Below, piece by piece: positions 11,801 to 23,627 of a stretch of 64,000 bases of DNA. The notes under the pieces were generated by a model. That model saw only the letters and a program-made list of their open reading frames with translations, made no database searches and was not told the DNA's origin. This DNA is from Cherax quadricarinatus (Eukaryota; Arthropoda; Malacostraca; Decapoda; Parastacidae). Each line of letters starts with the position of its first letter. The first letter of the stretch is position 1. The position numbers and the translations under genes were made by a program. The DNA is taken from positions 7,887,151-7,951,150 of the forward strand of contig NC_091374.1 of NCBI RefSeq assembly GCF_038502225.1, written 5' to 3'.

Positions 11801-12504
11801 TTAACCCCACCAAATGCAAAGTCATGAAGATTGGGGAAGGGCAAAGAAGACCGCAGACACAATATAGTTTAGATGGCCAAAGTCTGCAAACCTCACTCAA
11901 GGAAAAAGATCTGGGGGTGAGTATAACACCGAGCATATCTCCTGAGGCGCACATCAATCAGATAACTGCTGCAGCATACGGGCGCCTGGCAAACCTACGG
12001 ATAGCGTTCCGATACCTCAGTAAGGAGTCGTTCAAGACTCTGTATACCATTTACGTCAGGCCCATACTGGAGTATGCAGCACCAGTTTGGAATCCACACC
12101 TAGTCAAGCACGTCAAGAAATTAGAGAAAGTGCAAAGGTTTGCAACAAGACTAGTCCCAGAGCTACGGGGATTGTCCTACGAAGAAAGGTTGAGGGAAAT
12201 TGGCCTGACGACACTGGAGGCCAGGAGGGTCAGGGGAGACATGATAACGACATACAAAATACTGCGCGGAATAGACAAGGTGGACAAAGACAGGATGTTC
12301 CAGAGATGGGACACAGACACAAGAGGTCACAATTGGAAGTTGAAGACTCAGATGAATCAAAGGGATGTTAGGAAGTATTTCTTCAGTCATAGAGTAGACA
12401 AGCCGTGGAATAGCCTAGAAAGTGAAGTAGTGGAGGCGGGAACCATACATAGTTTTAAGGCGAGGTATGATAAAGCTCATGGAGCAGGGAGAGAGAGGAC
12501 CTAG
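8845..12504 (+). pseudogene. LINE A1 polyprotein: RRM-like, endonuclease, reverse transcriptase
   Basis: Three consecutive frames form one protein. Segment 1 (8845-9147) has the RSVFVYGLQEVEGETYEARK region typical of LINE ORF1 proteins. A length change in the A8 run at 9121-9128 moves the frame. Segment 2 (9144-11372, 742 codons) has an RRM-type stretch (residues 20-85), a Pro/Thr-rich linker, and an endonuclease from residue 170 with Asn176, Glu203, GDFN at 318-321 and Ser-Asp-His at 394-396, all catalytic residues present. The RT follows from about 600. An extra A in the run 11336-11340 moves the frame again to segment 3 (11308-12504), with motif A (FLDCKKAFDTVPH), motif B (SGVPQGSVLGP) and motif C (LFADDVKLM). 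Both lesions are single-site slips in A runs, so the copy decayed recently. ORF1-type and ORF2-type parts share one frame without a stop, which is unusual for CR1. Confidence 0.9.
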
Positions 12505-12558
12505 TAGCAATCAGTGAAGAGGCGGGGCCAGGAGCTATGACTCGACCCCTGCAACCAC

Positions 12559-12586
12559 AAATAGGTGAGTACAAATAGGTGAGTAC
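12559..12586 (+). repeat. LINE A1 terminal 14-bp tandem repeat, 2 copies
   Basis: AAATAGGTGAGTAC twice, identical. The (AC)n array starts at the next base. Confidence 0.9.
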
Positions 12587-12638
12587 ACACTCGGCACTGA
12601 AGCAACCACACACACACACTCACACACTCGGCACTGAA

Positions 12639-12675
<37 letters not shown>

Positions 12676-13216
12676 GCACTGAAGCAACCACACACACACA
12701 CACACACACACCCTGCACTGAAGCAACCACACACACACACACACACACCCTGCACTGAAGCAACCACACACACACACACTCGGCACTGAAGCAACCACAC
12801 ACACACACACACCCTGCACTGAAGCAACCACACACACACTCGGCACTGAAGCAACCACACACACACACACACACACACTCGGCACTGAAGCAACCACACA
12901 CACACACACACACACTCGGCACTGAAGCAACCACACACACACACACACACACTCGGCACTGAAGCAACCACACACACACACACTCGGCACTGAAGCAACC
13001 ACACACACACACACACCCTGCACTGAAGCAACCACACACACACACACACACACTCGGCACTGAAGCAACCACACACACACACACACACACACACACTCGG
13101 CACTGAAGCAACCACACACACACACACACCCTGCAGTGAAGCAACCACACACACACACACACACCGTGCACTGAAGCAACCACACACACACACACACACA
13201 CCCTGCACTGAAGCAA

Positions 13217-13253
<37 letters not shown>

Positions 13254-14147
13254 GCACTGAAGTAACCACACACACACACACACACACTCGGCACTGAAGC
13301 AACCACACACACACACACACTCGGCACTGAAGCAACCACACACACACACACACTCGGCACTGAAGCAACCACACACACACTCGGCACTGAAGCAACCACA
13401 CACACACTCGGCACTGAAGCAACCACACACACACACACACACTCGGCAGTGAAGCAACCACACACACACACAATCGCCACTGAAGCAACCACACACACAC
13501 ACACACACTCGGCAGTGAAGCAACCACACACACACACACACTCGGCAGTGAAGCAACCACACACACACACACACACACTCGGCACTGAAGCAACCACACA
13601 CACACACACACCCTGCACTGAAGCAACCACACACACACACACCCTGCACTGAAGCAACCACACACACACACACACACACACACCCTGCACTGAAGCAACC
13701 ACACACACACACACACCCTGCACTGAAGCAACCACACACACACACACACCCTGCACTGAAGCAACCACACACACACACACCCTGCACTGAAGCAACCACA
13801 CACACACACACCCTGCACTGAAGCAACCACACACACACACACACACCCTGCACTGAAGCAACCACACACACACACACATACACCCTGCACTGAAGCAACC
13901 ACACACACACACACACACACACCCTGCACTGAAGCAACCACACACACACACACATACACCCTGCACTGAAGCAACCACACACACACACACACACACCCTG
14001 CACTGAAGCAACCACACACACACACACCCTGCACTGAAGCAACCACACACACACACACACACCCTGCACTGAAGCAACCACACACACACACACACACCCT
14101 GCACTGAAGCAACCACACACACACACACACACCCTGCACTGAAGCAA

Positions 14148-14183
<36 letters not shown>

Positions 14184-15558
14184 GGCACTGAAGCAACCAC
14201 CCACACACACACACACACACACTCGGCACTGAAGCAACCACACACACACACACACTCGGCACTGAAGCAACCACACACACACACACCCTGCACTGAAGCA
14301 ACCACACACACACACCCTGCACTGAAGCAACCACACACACACTCGGCAGTGAAGCAACCACACACACACACACACACTCGGCACTGAAGCAACCACACAC
14401 ACACACATTCGGCACTGAAGCAACCACACACACACACACACACTCGGCAGTGAAGCAACCACACACACACACACACTCGGCAGTGAAGCAACCACACACA
14501 CACACACACACACACTCGGCACTGAAGCAACCACACACACACACACACCCGGCACTGAAGCAACCACACACACACACACCCTGCACTGAAGCAACCACAC
14601 ACACACACACACACACACACACCCTGCACTGAAGCAACCACACACACACACACACCCTGCACTGAAGCAACCACACACACACACACACCCGGCACTGAAG
14701 CAACCACACACACACACACCCTGCACTGAAGCAACCACACACACACACACCCTGCACTGAAGCAACCACACACACACACACACACACCCTGCACTGAAGC
14801 AACCACACACACACACACATACACCCTGCACTGAAGCAACCACACACACACACACACACACACCCTGCACTGAAGCAACCACACACACACACACATACAC
14901 CCTGCACTGAAGCAACCACACACACACACACACACACCCTGCACTGAAGCAACCACACACACACACACCCTGCACTGAAGCAACCACACACACACACACA
15001 CCCTGCACTGAAGCAACCACACACACACTCGGCACTGAAGCAACCACACACACACACTCACACACTCGGCACTGAAGCAACCACACACACACACACACAC
15101 ACCCTGCACTGAAGCAACCACACACACACACACACACCCTGCACTGAAGCAACCACACACACACACCCTGCACTGAAGCAACCACACACACACACACCCT
15201 GCACTGAAGCAACCACACACACACACACACACCCTGCACTGAAGCAACCACACACACACACACCCTGCACTGAAGCAACCACACACACACACACATACAC
15301 CCTGCACTGAAGCAACCACACACACACACACACACACCCTGCACTGAAGCAACCACACACACACACACACACACCCTGCACTGAAGCAACCACACACACA
15401 CACACACACACCCTGCACTGAAGCAACCACCCACACACACACCCTGCACTGAAGCAACCACACACACACACACACACACTCGGCACTAAAGCAAACACAC
15501 ACACACACCCTGCACTGAAGCAACCACACACACACACACACACCCTGCACTGAAGCAA

Positions 15559-15624
<66 letters not shown>

Positions 15625-16112
15625 AGCACTGAAGCAACCACACACACACACACACACCCTGCACTGAAGCAACCACACACACACACACCCTGCACTGAAG
15701 CTACCACACACACACACACATACACCCTGCACTGAAGCAACCACACACACACACACACACCCTGCACTGAAGCAACCACACACACACACACACACCCTGC
15801 ACCGAAGCAACCACACACACACACACCCTGCACTGAAGCAACCACACACACACACACCCTGCACTGAAGCAACCACACACACACACACCCTGCACTGAAG
15901 CAACCACACACACACACACCCTGCACTGAAGCAACCACACACACACACACACCCTGCACTGAAGCAACCACACACACACACACCCTGCACTGAAGCAACC
16001 ACACACACACACACACCCTGCACTGAAGCAAATACACACACACACACCCTGCACTGAAGCAACCACAAACACACACACACCCTGCACTGAAGCAACCACA
16101 CACACACACATA
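12587..16112. repeat. CA-rich compound minisatellite, array 2
   Basis: About 3.5 kb and roughly 100 units of TGCACTGAAGCAACC or GGCACTGAAGCAACC plus (AC)n. Unit subtypes are CCTGCACTG, CTCGGCACTG and CCCGGCACTG, in blocks. Units with an internal CATACACC recur as a pair near 13878/13953 and again near 14818/14894, the same spacing about 940 bp on, which points to segmental duplication inside the array. Minus-strand frames over 800 codons long are repeat artefacts. Confidence 0.95.
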
Positions 16113-17742
16113 TACCAACAAGTGTTGGATGACATACGAACAACTGAGGAGGAGGTGAAGAAGCTCTTAAGTGACCTTGACACCTCAAAGGCGATGGGAC
16201 AGGACAACATCTCCCCATGGGTCCTTAGAGAAGGAGCAGAGATGCTGTGTGTGCCTCTAACCACAATCTTCAACACATCCCTTGAAACTGGGCAACTACC
16301 TGAGAAATAGAAGACAGCTAATGTAGTCCCCATATTCAAGAAAGGAAACAGAAACGAGGCACTAAACTACAGACCTGTGTCTCTGACATGTATTGTGTGC
16401 AAAGTCATGGAGAAGATTATCAGGAGGAGAGTGGTCGAACACCTGGAAAGGAACAAGATTATAAATGAAAACCAGCATGGGTTCATGGAAGGCAAATCCT
16501 GTATCACAAACCTCCTGGAGTTTTATGACAAGGTAACAGAAGTAAGACACGAGAGAGAGGGGTGGGTAGATTGCGTTTTCCTAGACTGCAGGAAGGCCTT
16601 TGACACAGTTCCCCACAAGAGATTAGTGCAGAAGCTGGAGGATCAGGCGCATGTAAAAGGGAGGGCACTGCACTGGATAAGGGAATACCTGACAGGGAGG
16701 CAGCAACGAGTCATGGTACGTGAAGAGGTATCACAGTGGGCGCCTGTTACGAGCGGGGTCCCACAGGGGTCAGTTCTAGGACCAGTGCTATTTTTGATAT
16801 ATGTGAACGACATGATGGAAGGAATAGACTCTGAAGTGTCCCTGTTCGCAGATGACGTGAAGTTGATGAGAAGAATTAAATCGGACGAGGATGAGGCAGG
16901 ACTGCAAAGAGACCTGGACAGGCTGGACATGTGGTCCAGTAACTGGCTTCTTGAATTCAATCCAGCCAAATGCAAAGTCATGAAGATTGGGGAGGGGCAA
17001 AGAAGACCGCAGACAGAGTATAGGCTAGGTGGACAAAGACTACAGACCTCACTCAGGGAGAAAGACCTTGGGGTGACCATAACACCGAGCACATCACCGG
17101 AGGCACACATCAACCAAATAACTGCTGCAGCATACGGGCGCCTGGCAAACCTACGGATAGCGTTCCGATACCTTAATAAGGAATCGTTCAAGACACTGTA
17201 CACTGTGTATGTTAGGCCCATACTGGAGTATGCAGCACCAGTCTGGAACCCACACCTGGTCAAGCACGTCAAGAAGTTAGAGAAAGTACAAAGGTTTGCA
17301 ACAAGGCTAGTCCCAGAGCTCAAGGGAATGTCGTACGAGGAAAGGTTAAGGGAAATCGGACTGACGACACTGGAGGACAGAAGGGTCAGGGGAGACATGA
17401 TAACGACATATAAGATACTGCGGGGAATAGACAAGGTGGACAGAGATAGGATGTTCCAGAGAGGGGACACAGGGACAAGGGGTCACAACTGGAAGCTGAA
17501 GACTCAGACGAGTCACAGGGACGTTAGGAAGTATTTCTTCAGTCATAGAGTTGTCAGGAAGTGGAATAGCCTAGCAAGTGAAGTAGTGGAGGCAGGAACC
17601 ATACATAGTTTTAAGAAGAGGTATGACAAAGCTCAGGAAGCAGAGAGGGAGAGGACCCAGTAACGATCAGTGAAGAGGCGGGGCCAGAAGCTGAGTCTCG
17701 ACCCCTGCAACCACAATTAGGTGAGTACAATTAGGCGAGTAC
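16113..17742 (+). mobile_element. CR1-like LINE A2, 5'-truncated
   Basis: Second copy of LINE A, starting at the position that corresponds to about 10960 of A1, immediately after (AC)n ATATACC. It ends in two 14-bp terminal repeats, AATTAGGTGAGTAC and AATTAGGCGAGTAC (17715-17742), and the next array begins at once. Many substitutions separate it from A1, so this is not a recent local duplication of the same copy. Confidence 0.92.
16122..17663 (+). pseudogene. LINE A2 reverse transcriptase, one in-frame stop
   Basis: Continuous RT frame with one TAG at 16308-16310, where A1 has Trp (PEVWKMANV), a G-to-A change. It starts at the EEVKKLL-(S/C)-LDTSKA region and keeps NYRPVSLTCIVCK, motif A (FLDCRKAFDTVPH), motif B (TSGVPQGSVLGPVLF), motif C (SLFADDVKL) and the full C-terminal region through WNSLASEVVEAGTIHSFKKRYDK. 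Endonuclease and ORF1-type parts are absent by truncation. No native start codon remains. Confidence 0.9.
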
Positions 17743-17908
17743 ACACACACCCTGCACTGAAGCAACCACACACACACACACACACCCTGCACTGAAGCAA
17801 CCACACACACATACACCCTGCACTGAAGCAACCACACACACACACACACACACACCCACCACTGAATCAACCACACACACACACACATACACCCTGCACT
17901 GAAGCAAC

Positions 17909-17940
<32 letters not shown>

Positions 17941-18703
17941 GCACTGAAGCAACCACACACACACACACATACACCCTGCACTGAAGCAACCACACACACA
18001 CACACCCTGCACTGAAGCAACCACACACACACACACATACACCCTGCACTGAAGCAACCACACACACACATACACCCTGCACTGAAGCAACCACACACAC
18101 ACACACACACCCTGCACTGAAGCAACCACACACACACACACACACACCCTGCACTGAAGCAACCACACACACACACACAGACACCCTGCACTGAAGCAAC
18201 CACACACACACACCCTGCACTGAAGCAACCACACACACACACCCTGCACTGAAGCAACCACACACACACACACACATACACCCTGCACTGAAGCAACCAC
18301 ACACACACACACACCCTGCACTGAAGCAACCACACACACACACACATACACCCTGCACTGAAGCAACCACACACATACACACACCCTGCACTGAAGCAAC
18401 CACACACACACACACACACACACCCTGCACTGAAGCAACCACACACACACACACATACACCCTGCACTGAAGCAACCACACACACACACACACACACACA
18501 CACCCTGCACTGAAGCAACCACACACACACACACACACACCCTGCACTGAAGCAACCACACACACACACACATACACCCTGCACTGAAGCAACCACACAC
18601 ACACACACACACCCTGCACTGAAGCAACCACACACACACACACACACACACACCCTGCACTGAAGCAACCACACACACACACACACACCCTGCACTGAAG
18701 CAA

Positions 18704-18765
<62 letters not shown>

Positions 18766-18859
18766 TGCACTGAAACAATCACACACACACACACACACAC
18801 ACACCTTGCACTGAAGCAACCACACACACACACACACACACACCTTGCACTGAAGCAAT

Positions 18860-18890
<31 letters not shown>

Positions 18891-18963
18891 TGCACTGAAG
18901 CAATCCCACACACACCACACACACACACCACACACACACCACACACACCTTGCACTGAAGCAA

Positions 18964-19011
<48 letters not shown>

Positions 19012-19024
19012 TGCACTGAAGCAA

Positions 19025-19057
<33 letters not shown>

Positions 19058-19071
19058 GTGCACTGAAGCAA

Positions 19072-19132
<61 letters not shown>

Positions 19133-19147
19133 GCACTGAAGCAACCA
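17743..19147. repeat. CA-rich compound minisatellite, array 3
   Basis: Same unit as arrays 1 and 2. The left part is almost all CCTGCACTGAAGCAACC; from about 18770 the core changes to CCTTGCACTGAAGCAATC with longer (AC)n runs, and 18905-18950 has CACACCA interruptions. Right end is abrupt at 19147. Confidence 0.95.
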
Positions 19148-20065
19148 CAAGCTCAGTATTGAAGTAACATTATGTGATAGTGGTCACATATATGATTTAA
19201 CATTCCCCACAGGTGACATTTCCCCTCATCACCCAGTTCCGTAATCATCTCCCTGCCTGCCTGCCTCCCATCCCCTACTCTGTCCGAACGTCCCAGGAAG
19301 CCGGTTCCAGGGTCACCTGTGGTCCAGCGCCGTTTTCTTCTCTTAGTGGCGTGAAAAGTTCTCTACTTGGGTAACGATTTACCTTAGTTTCTCAGGTGTG
19401 TTGGTGTAGATGTGGTGGGGTGACCCACCCGCCCATCCACCCGCTAGAGGGCGGCGAGGGTGGGCTGCCCACCCGTCACTATTTGTCGCTATTCTCTACG
19501 ACCATGTCGCTTGATCACACAACACCTGCCGTTACAACACAACACCTGCCATTACAACAACACACAACAAAGCTCAACACCTGCCGTTGCAATATTCATA
19601 ACCCCTGACACTAACACCTGCCGTTACAACAGTCACAATACTTGCTGTTTCACCACTGGAATAAACTCCCACAAATGTCACAACAGTATCCGTCACTATT
19701 ATGCTCTACTTTTACACTATCTTGGGTCACCATCTCGGGTCATTGTAGATTCTTGTCTGGGTTGGCCACTTCCATTGTTTGCAGAGCTTGGGCATGCGAG
19801 GCAGGGCACCAAGGAGGCGCAGAAGAGGTTGGGCATGTGAGGCAGGGCAGCAAGGAAGTGCAACTGATCCACATTATGTCATTATTTTTGATGTTTCGTT
19901 AAGGACCGAAAAAACACTAGGGCAAAACATCAGTCAGAATGTTCCGGGATAAACGTCTCAATACCCGCTTGTGGAGTTGTTGGAGTGAGGTGGTGGAGGA
20001 GAGAGAGTCGACTGGGGTGGAGGGGAGGTGCAGGAGGAACTGTAAGCTGAGGCAGCAGCTGCGCA
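19148..20065. other. Non-coding interval
   Basis: No supported gene. 19500-19640 carries about five degenerate copies of an ACAACACCTGCCGTTACAAC-like unit. GGCATG(C/T)GAGGCAGGGCA recurs at 19792 and 19830. The rest looks unique. Confidence 0.5.
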
Positions 20066-20078
20066 CCTACACACACAC

Positions 20079-20158
<80 letters not shown>
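20066..20158 (+). repeat. (AC)n microsatellite
   Basis: Nearly pure AC from 20066 with two CATAC interruptions near 20080. Confidence 0.95.
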
Positions 20159-20267
20159 CTCACGGAGCGGGAAGAGTGACCGGGTAGCGGCCAGTTGAAG
20201 AGGCGGGGCCAGGAGCTGTGAATCGACCCCTGCAACCACAACTAGGTGAGTACAACTAGGTGAGTAC
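20159..20267 (+). mobile_element. LINE A 3' end (tail copy A3)
   Basis: Only the last part of LINE A: GAGGCGGGGCCAGGAGCT, CGACCCCTGCAACCACA, then two perfect AACTAGGTGAGTAC repeats (20240-20267). It starts right after an (AC)n tract. Confidence 0.85.
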
Positions 20268-20288
20268 ACACTACCTCACGTCAAAGGT

Positions 20289-20289
<1 letters not shown>

Positions 20290-20328
<39 letters not shown>
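20290..20328 (+). repeat. (AC)n microsatellite
   Basis: About 19 AC units. Confidence 0.9.
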
Positions 20329-20332
<4 letters not shown>

Positions 20333-21277
20333 ACTCACTATTACACACTTATAACACAACTTGTCCTTACTCCTACAAGTTAGTTTTCTTAATTCTGGCT
20401 GTCAATTTCTCAAACTTTGAAGTGGCAATTTCTTGAGTTTAGGCAAGTCTAAGTTACAAACTATCTAAACTACGAGTGTGGGTAGTGTAGGTAGGAGTGT
20501 TGGAGGAATGGTGCACTATCTGCACCAGTGCTACAATAATGGTATACTATCTGCACCAGTACCACCCTTGTTACCAAAATACTGTTCTTAATAGCACGTT
20601 TCACACTAACCACGTGTAAAATACAAAACGAATAATTTTTATCATATAAACATGCGCCAAGCCCGTGTGGGTCGTTAATTAAGCACTACAAAATTCTTAA
20701 GATTGAGCTACATAATCCTAGAAAACAGTTTCAGCGCTTCAAGGCTGTTAAGACGAAATAACCTCGTAGAATGATGTAACGTAGTAACACAGGCTGGCTC
20801 ATTGTTAAGTTACTATTAACAGTGTATAGTACTGGTCACTGCAGTGGTACTATGATCTCTGCAATGGTACCATAATTTCTACAGTGGTACTACAATCTCT
20901 GCAGTGGTACTGTAATCTCTGCAACACACGGAGCTGTATCGACCACCGCCTCCACCTAGCCTGTTGCAACTTACGTCACAGGTTGCTGGAGTTCCTTGCA
21001 ATGTGTTCCTCGTTTGCTGTTTTTGATAGCGTATTTTGAATTGTGTTCCTTGTGTGTCCTAGGTAATATTCCTTGTGTGTGTTGTGCATTCTTTGTCGTG
21101 TGTTCTTTGTTTTGTAGGGTTTATTTTAAAAGTGTGTAATTGAGTAGCATGTTACCTTATTCTCAGGCTGGGTACCAGGTGCTTCAACACAAGGTGTAGA
21201 GCGGTAGATGAAGCTAGCGAAGCTTTAGTCTAAGCTGGAAGCCTCAATCAGTGACCATCTACACACACTATCCACCG
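20329..21277. other. Non-coding interval with a short tandem repeat
   Basis: No gene seen. 20838-20925 holds about 4 copies of a 20-bp unit close to CTCTGCAGTGGTACTATAAT. 20995-21140 is TGTGTTCCTTG-rich but has no clear period. Confidence 0.6.
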
Positions 21278-21343
21278 GGGTTTACCGTGAGGGTAGTGTA
21301 GGTAGGGCAAGGTTTACCGTGAGGGTAGTGTAGGTAGGGCAAG
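21278..21343 (+). repeat. 32-bp tandem repeat split by a PLE insertion
   Basis: GGTTTACCGTGAGGGTAG... units occur twice here and resume at 21554-21605, so the PLE at 21344-21553 inserted inside a small tandem array. Confidence 0.7.
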
Positions 21344-21553
21344 GGCAATATAAACACAAATGCAGTATAATGTGATCCTTTATTGACTACGTTTCGCCCA
21401 CACAGTGGGCTTTTTCAAGTCACAAACAGAACTGTTCTGTTTGTGACTTGAAAAAGCCCACTGTGTGGGCGAAACGTAGTCAATAAAGGATCACATTATA
21501 CTGCATTTGTGTTTATATTGCCATTGTGTCGGTATTTTATACCATTTATTTCC
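21344..21553. mobile_element. Palindromic PLE insertion with 12-bp target duplication
   Basis: AGGTAGGGCAAG flanks it (21332-21343 and 21554-21565). Bases 21344-21522 form a perfect palindrome: two 88-base arms about a 3-base centre (21432-21434). A 31-base tail follows with TGTCGGTATTTTATACC. No coding sequence. Both arms carry a hammerhead-like motif. The target lies in a tandem repeat, so the duplication call rests partly on the matching structure of other insertions. Confidence 0.85.
21444..21482 (+). ncRNA. Hammerhead-like motif with U3-A8 core pair
   Basis: UGAC (stem I), UUGAAAA core, extra A, 6-bp stem II (GCCCAC/GUGGGC, loop UGU), GAAAC, GUA, GUCA (stem I). Compared with CUGANGA, position 3 is U and position 8 is A, which keeps a Watson-Crick 3-8 pair. 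The mirror copy is at 21384-21422 on the minus strand. Confidence 0.5.
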
Positions 21554-21654
21554 AGGTAGGGCAAGGTTTACCGTGTGGGTAGTGTCAGTAGGGCAGGGTT
21601 TACCGTGTCCATTGTCCCACTATCCACAGCTTCTAGTCTCCATATTTAGTCACC

Positions 21655-21720
21655 TCTGTGCCCACCTATATGCAGTTGCAGGGGTCGATCCATAGCTTCT
21701 GGTCAACTCCTGTATTCGAG
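21655..21720 (-). mobile_element. LINE A 3'-tail relic
   Basis: Reverse-strand match to the LINE A tail: GCAGGGGTCGA with a CACCTATATG stretch before it. Too decayed to define ends. Confidence 0.55.
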
Positions 21721-21814
21721 TACTAGGCAACATGGGAAACAAGTGTTCAGAAACTTGCCCATACGTCTCTCCCCGCCAAGGATTCTTTCGCTTACGTTAC
21801 GGGTGAACTACGCT

Positions 21815-22870
21815 ACCATACCTGGAGTTTACCTGGAGAGAGTTCCGGGGGTCAACGCCCGGTCTGTGACCAGGCCTCCTGGTGGATCAGAGCCTGATCA
21901 ACCAGGCTGTTGCTGCTGGCTGCACGCAAACCAACGTACGAGCCACAGCCCGGCTGATCAGGAACCGACTTTAGGTGCTTGTCCAGTGCCAGCTTGAAGA
22001 CTGCCAGGGGTCTGTTGGTAATCCCCCTTATGTATGCTTGGAGGCAGTTGAACAGTCTCGGGCCCCTGACACTTATTGTATGGTCTCTTAACGTGCTAGT
22101 GACACCCCTGCTTTTCATTGGGGGGATGTTGCATCGTCTGCCAAGTCTTTTGCTTTTGTAGTGAGTGATTTTCGTGTGCAAGTTCGGTACTAGTCCCTCT
22201 AGGATTTTCCAGGTGTATATAATCATGTATCTCTCCCTCCTGCGTTCCAGGGAATACAGGTTTAGGAACCTCAAGCGCTCCCAATAATTGAGGTGTTTTA
22301 TCTCCGTTATGCGCGCCGTGAAGGTTCTCTGTACATTTTCTAGGTCAGCAATTTCACCTGCCTTGAAAGGTGCTGTTAGTGTGCAGCAATATTCCAGCCT
22401 AGATAGAACAAGTGACCTGAAGAGTGTCATCATGGGCTTGGCCTCCCTAGTTTTGAAGGTTCTCATTATCCATCCTGTCATTTTTCTAGCAGATGCGATT
22501 GATACAATGTTATGGTCCTTGAAGGTGAGATCCTCCGACATGATCACTCCCAGGTCTTTGACATTGGTGTTTTGCTCTATTTTGTGGCCAGAATTTGTTT
22601 TGTACTCTGATGAAGATTTAATTTCCTCGTGTTTACCCTATCTGAGTAATTGAAATTTCTCATCGTTGAACTTCATATTGTTTTCTGCAGCCCACTGAAA
22701 GATTTGGTTGATGTCCGCCTGGAGCCTTGCAGTGTCTGCAATGGAAGACACTGTCATGCAGATTCGGGCGTCATCTGCAAAGGAAGACACGGTGCTGTGG
22801 CTGACATCCTTGTCTATGTCGGATATGAGGATGAGGTGGTAGCGAGTCATTGATCTGGTTTTCATTGTGG
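21815..22870 (-). mobile_element. CR1-like LINE E1, 5'-truncated
   Basis: Minus-strand LINE holding the last third of the RT protein and a short 3' UTR. Its 3' end has imperfect tandem CCTGGAG repeats (21820-21838). Copy E2 lies at 28727-29362. Confidence 0.82.
21852..22865 (-). pseudogene. LINE E1 reverse transcriptase C-terminal part, one stop
   Basis: One minus-strand frame from 22865 to 21852 with a single in-frame TAG at 22638-22640. It begins just before motif C (SSFADDAR) and continues through NMKFNDEKFQLLR, DLGVIMSEDLTF and the thumb (LVLSRLEYCCTL, ERRRERYMIIYTWKILEGLVPN), with a C-terminal tail ending near QPGCGSYVGLRAASSNSLVDQ. Motifs A and B and all upstream domains are missing. 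Dead fragment. Confidence 0.85.
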
Positions 22871-22894
22871 TTGATATGGTTACCTTTAGTCGCT

Positions 22895-23165
22895 TCCGGA
22901 GGTCACCGCCTCAGCACCCCGGACCTACACCAATCCTCCTGGTAGCTGGCCTGAACGCTCAGGCTGTTAGCGCCCACCACCCGCAGCTTGAAGTACGCGC
23001 ACCAGCGTGGCTGATCAGGAACTAATTTGAGGAACCTGCCGAGTTCCCTCTTGAAGACAGCCAGGGGGTCTGTTGGTAATCCCCTTAGGCGTTAAGGGAG
23101 GGTGTTGAATCGCGGTCCCTTTACACTTACTGAGTTCTCTAGTAACACGACACCTGACATTTTAG
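22895..23165 (-). mobile_element. LINE E-related 3'-end relic
   Basis: Similar to the E1 3' end (the Ser-Leu-Pro-lle-Arg-Gly region and the tail around GGCTGATCAGGAAC) but clearly diverged, with indels. A related family or an old copy. Confidence 0.6.
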
Positions 23166-23169
23166 CACC

Positions 23170-23295
23170 TATAAGAACACTAATGGAAATAAGTAATTCT
23201 TTAGCTTTATTGGGTTATCCTAGGTTAAATGTACATAATATACATTATATAACTAACATGTTTGCCCTCAATTTAAAAAAAATGTATTCTATGTA
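23170..23295 (+). mobile_element. Short interspersed element X, copy 1
   Basis: Shares AATGGAAATAAGT, then TTTATTGGGTTATCCTAGGTT, with copies at 23714-23812 (minus) and 24709-24822 (plus). No pol III boxes recognised, and class unknown. Confidence 0.5.
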
Positions 23296-23625
23296 AGGAA
23301 ACCTAAATCAAAATAATAGTAACTTGGTAGAAGAGATAACTTATTATTATTATAAGTTATTATAATTATGGTGACAAGGAGTTTAGTATGACGTGAGTGC
23401 CTATTGAGGAGGCTTCAAGTCTAATATAGAAGTGAATAACTACGGAGACAGTAGAAGCAGTGCACAGGCAAAGATGTGATCACTCCATCAACCTAGTAGT
23501 AGGAGTTTGAAGGTGGTCAGTCCCTCAGCCTGGAGAAGTTTTCATCCCATAGTCATTTATCTTCAAAATAATAAAAATTTCCCTCAATTATATTAATCAT
23601 GGGGCAAGTTCTATGGTACACCGGA
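23296..23625. other. Non-coding, PLE debris
   Basis: 23460-23560 matches the PLE internal terminal block (GTGATCACTCCATCAACCT, GTGGTCAGTCCCTCAGCCTGGAGAAG). No gene. Confidence 0.5.
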
Positions 23626-23627
23626 AT

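Larger units (their letters stand above)
8791..12586 (+). mobile_element. CR1-like LINE A1, nearly complete coding region
   Basis: Begins directly after an (AC)n run and ends directly before the next array. It holds an RRM-like ORF1-type region, apurinic endonuclease and reverse transcriptase. The 3' UTR (12505-12558) contains GAGGCGGGGCCAGGAGCT and CTCGACCCCTGCAACCACA, and the end is two perfect copies of AAATAGGTGAGTAC (12559-12572, 12573-12586). No poly(A). The 5' end is truncated or lost in the array. Confidence 0.92.

Noticed and set aside
12501..16339. Minus-strand frames of up to 1,022 codons rich in Cys, Val, Trp and Leu-Leu-Gln
   Set aside because: They translate (TG)n plus the GGTTGCTTCAGTGC core in all three frames with the same period; repeat artefact, not protein.
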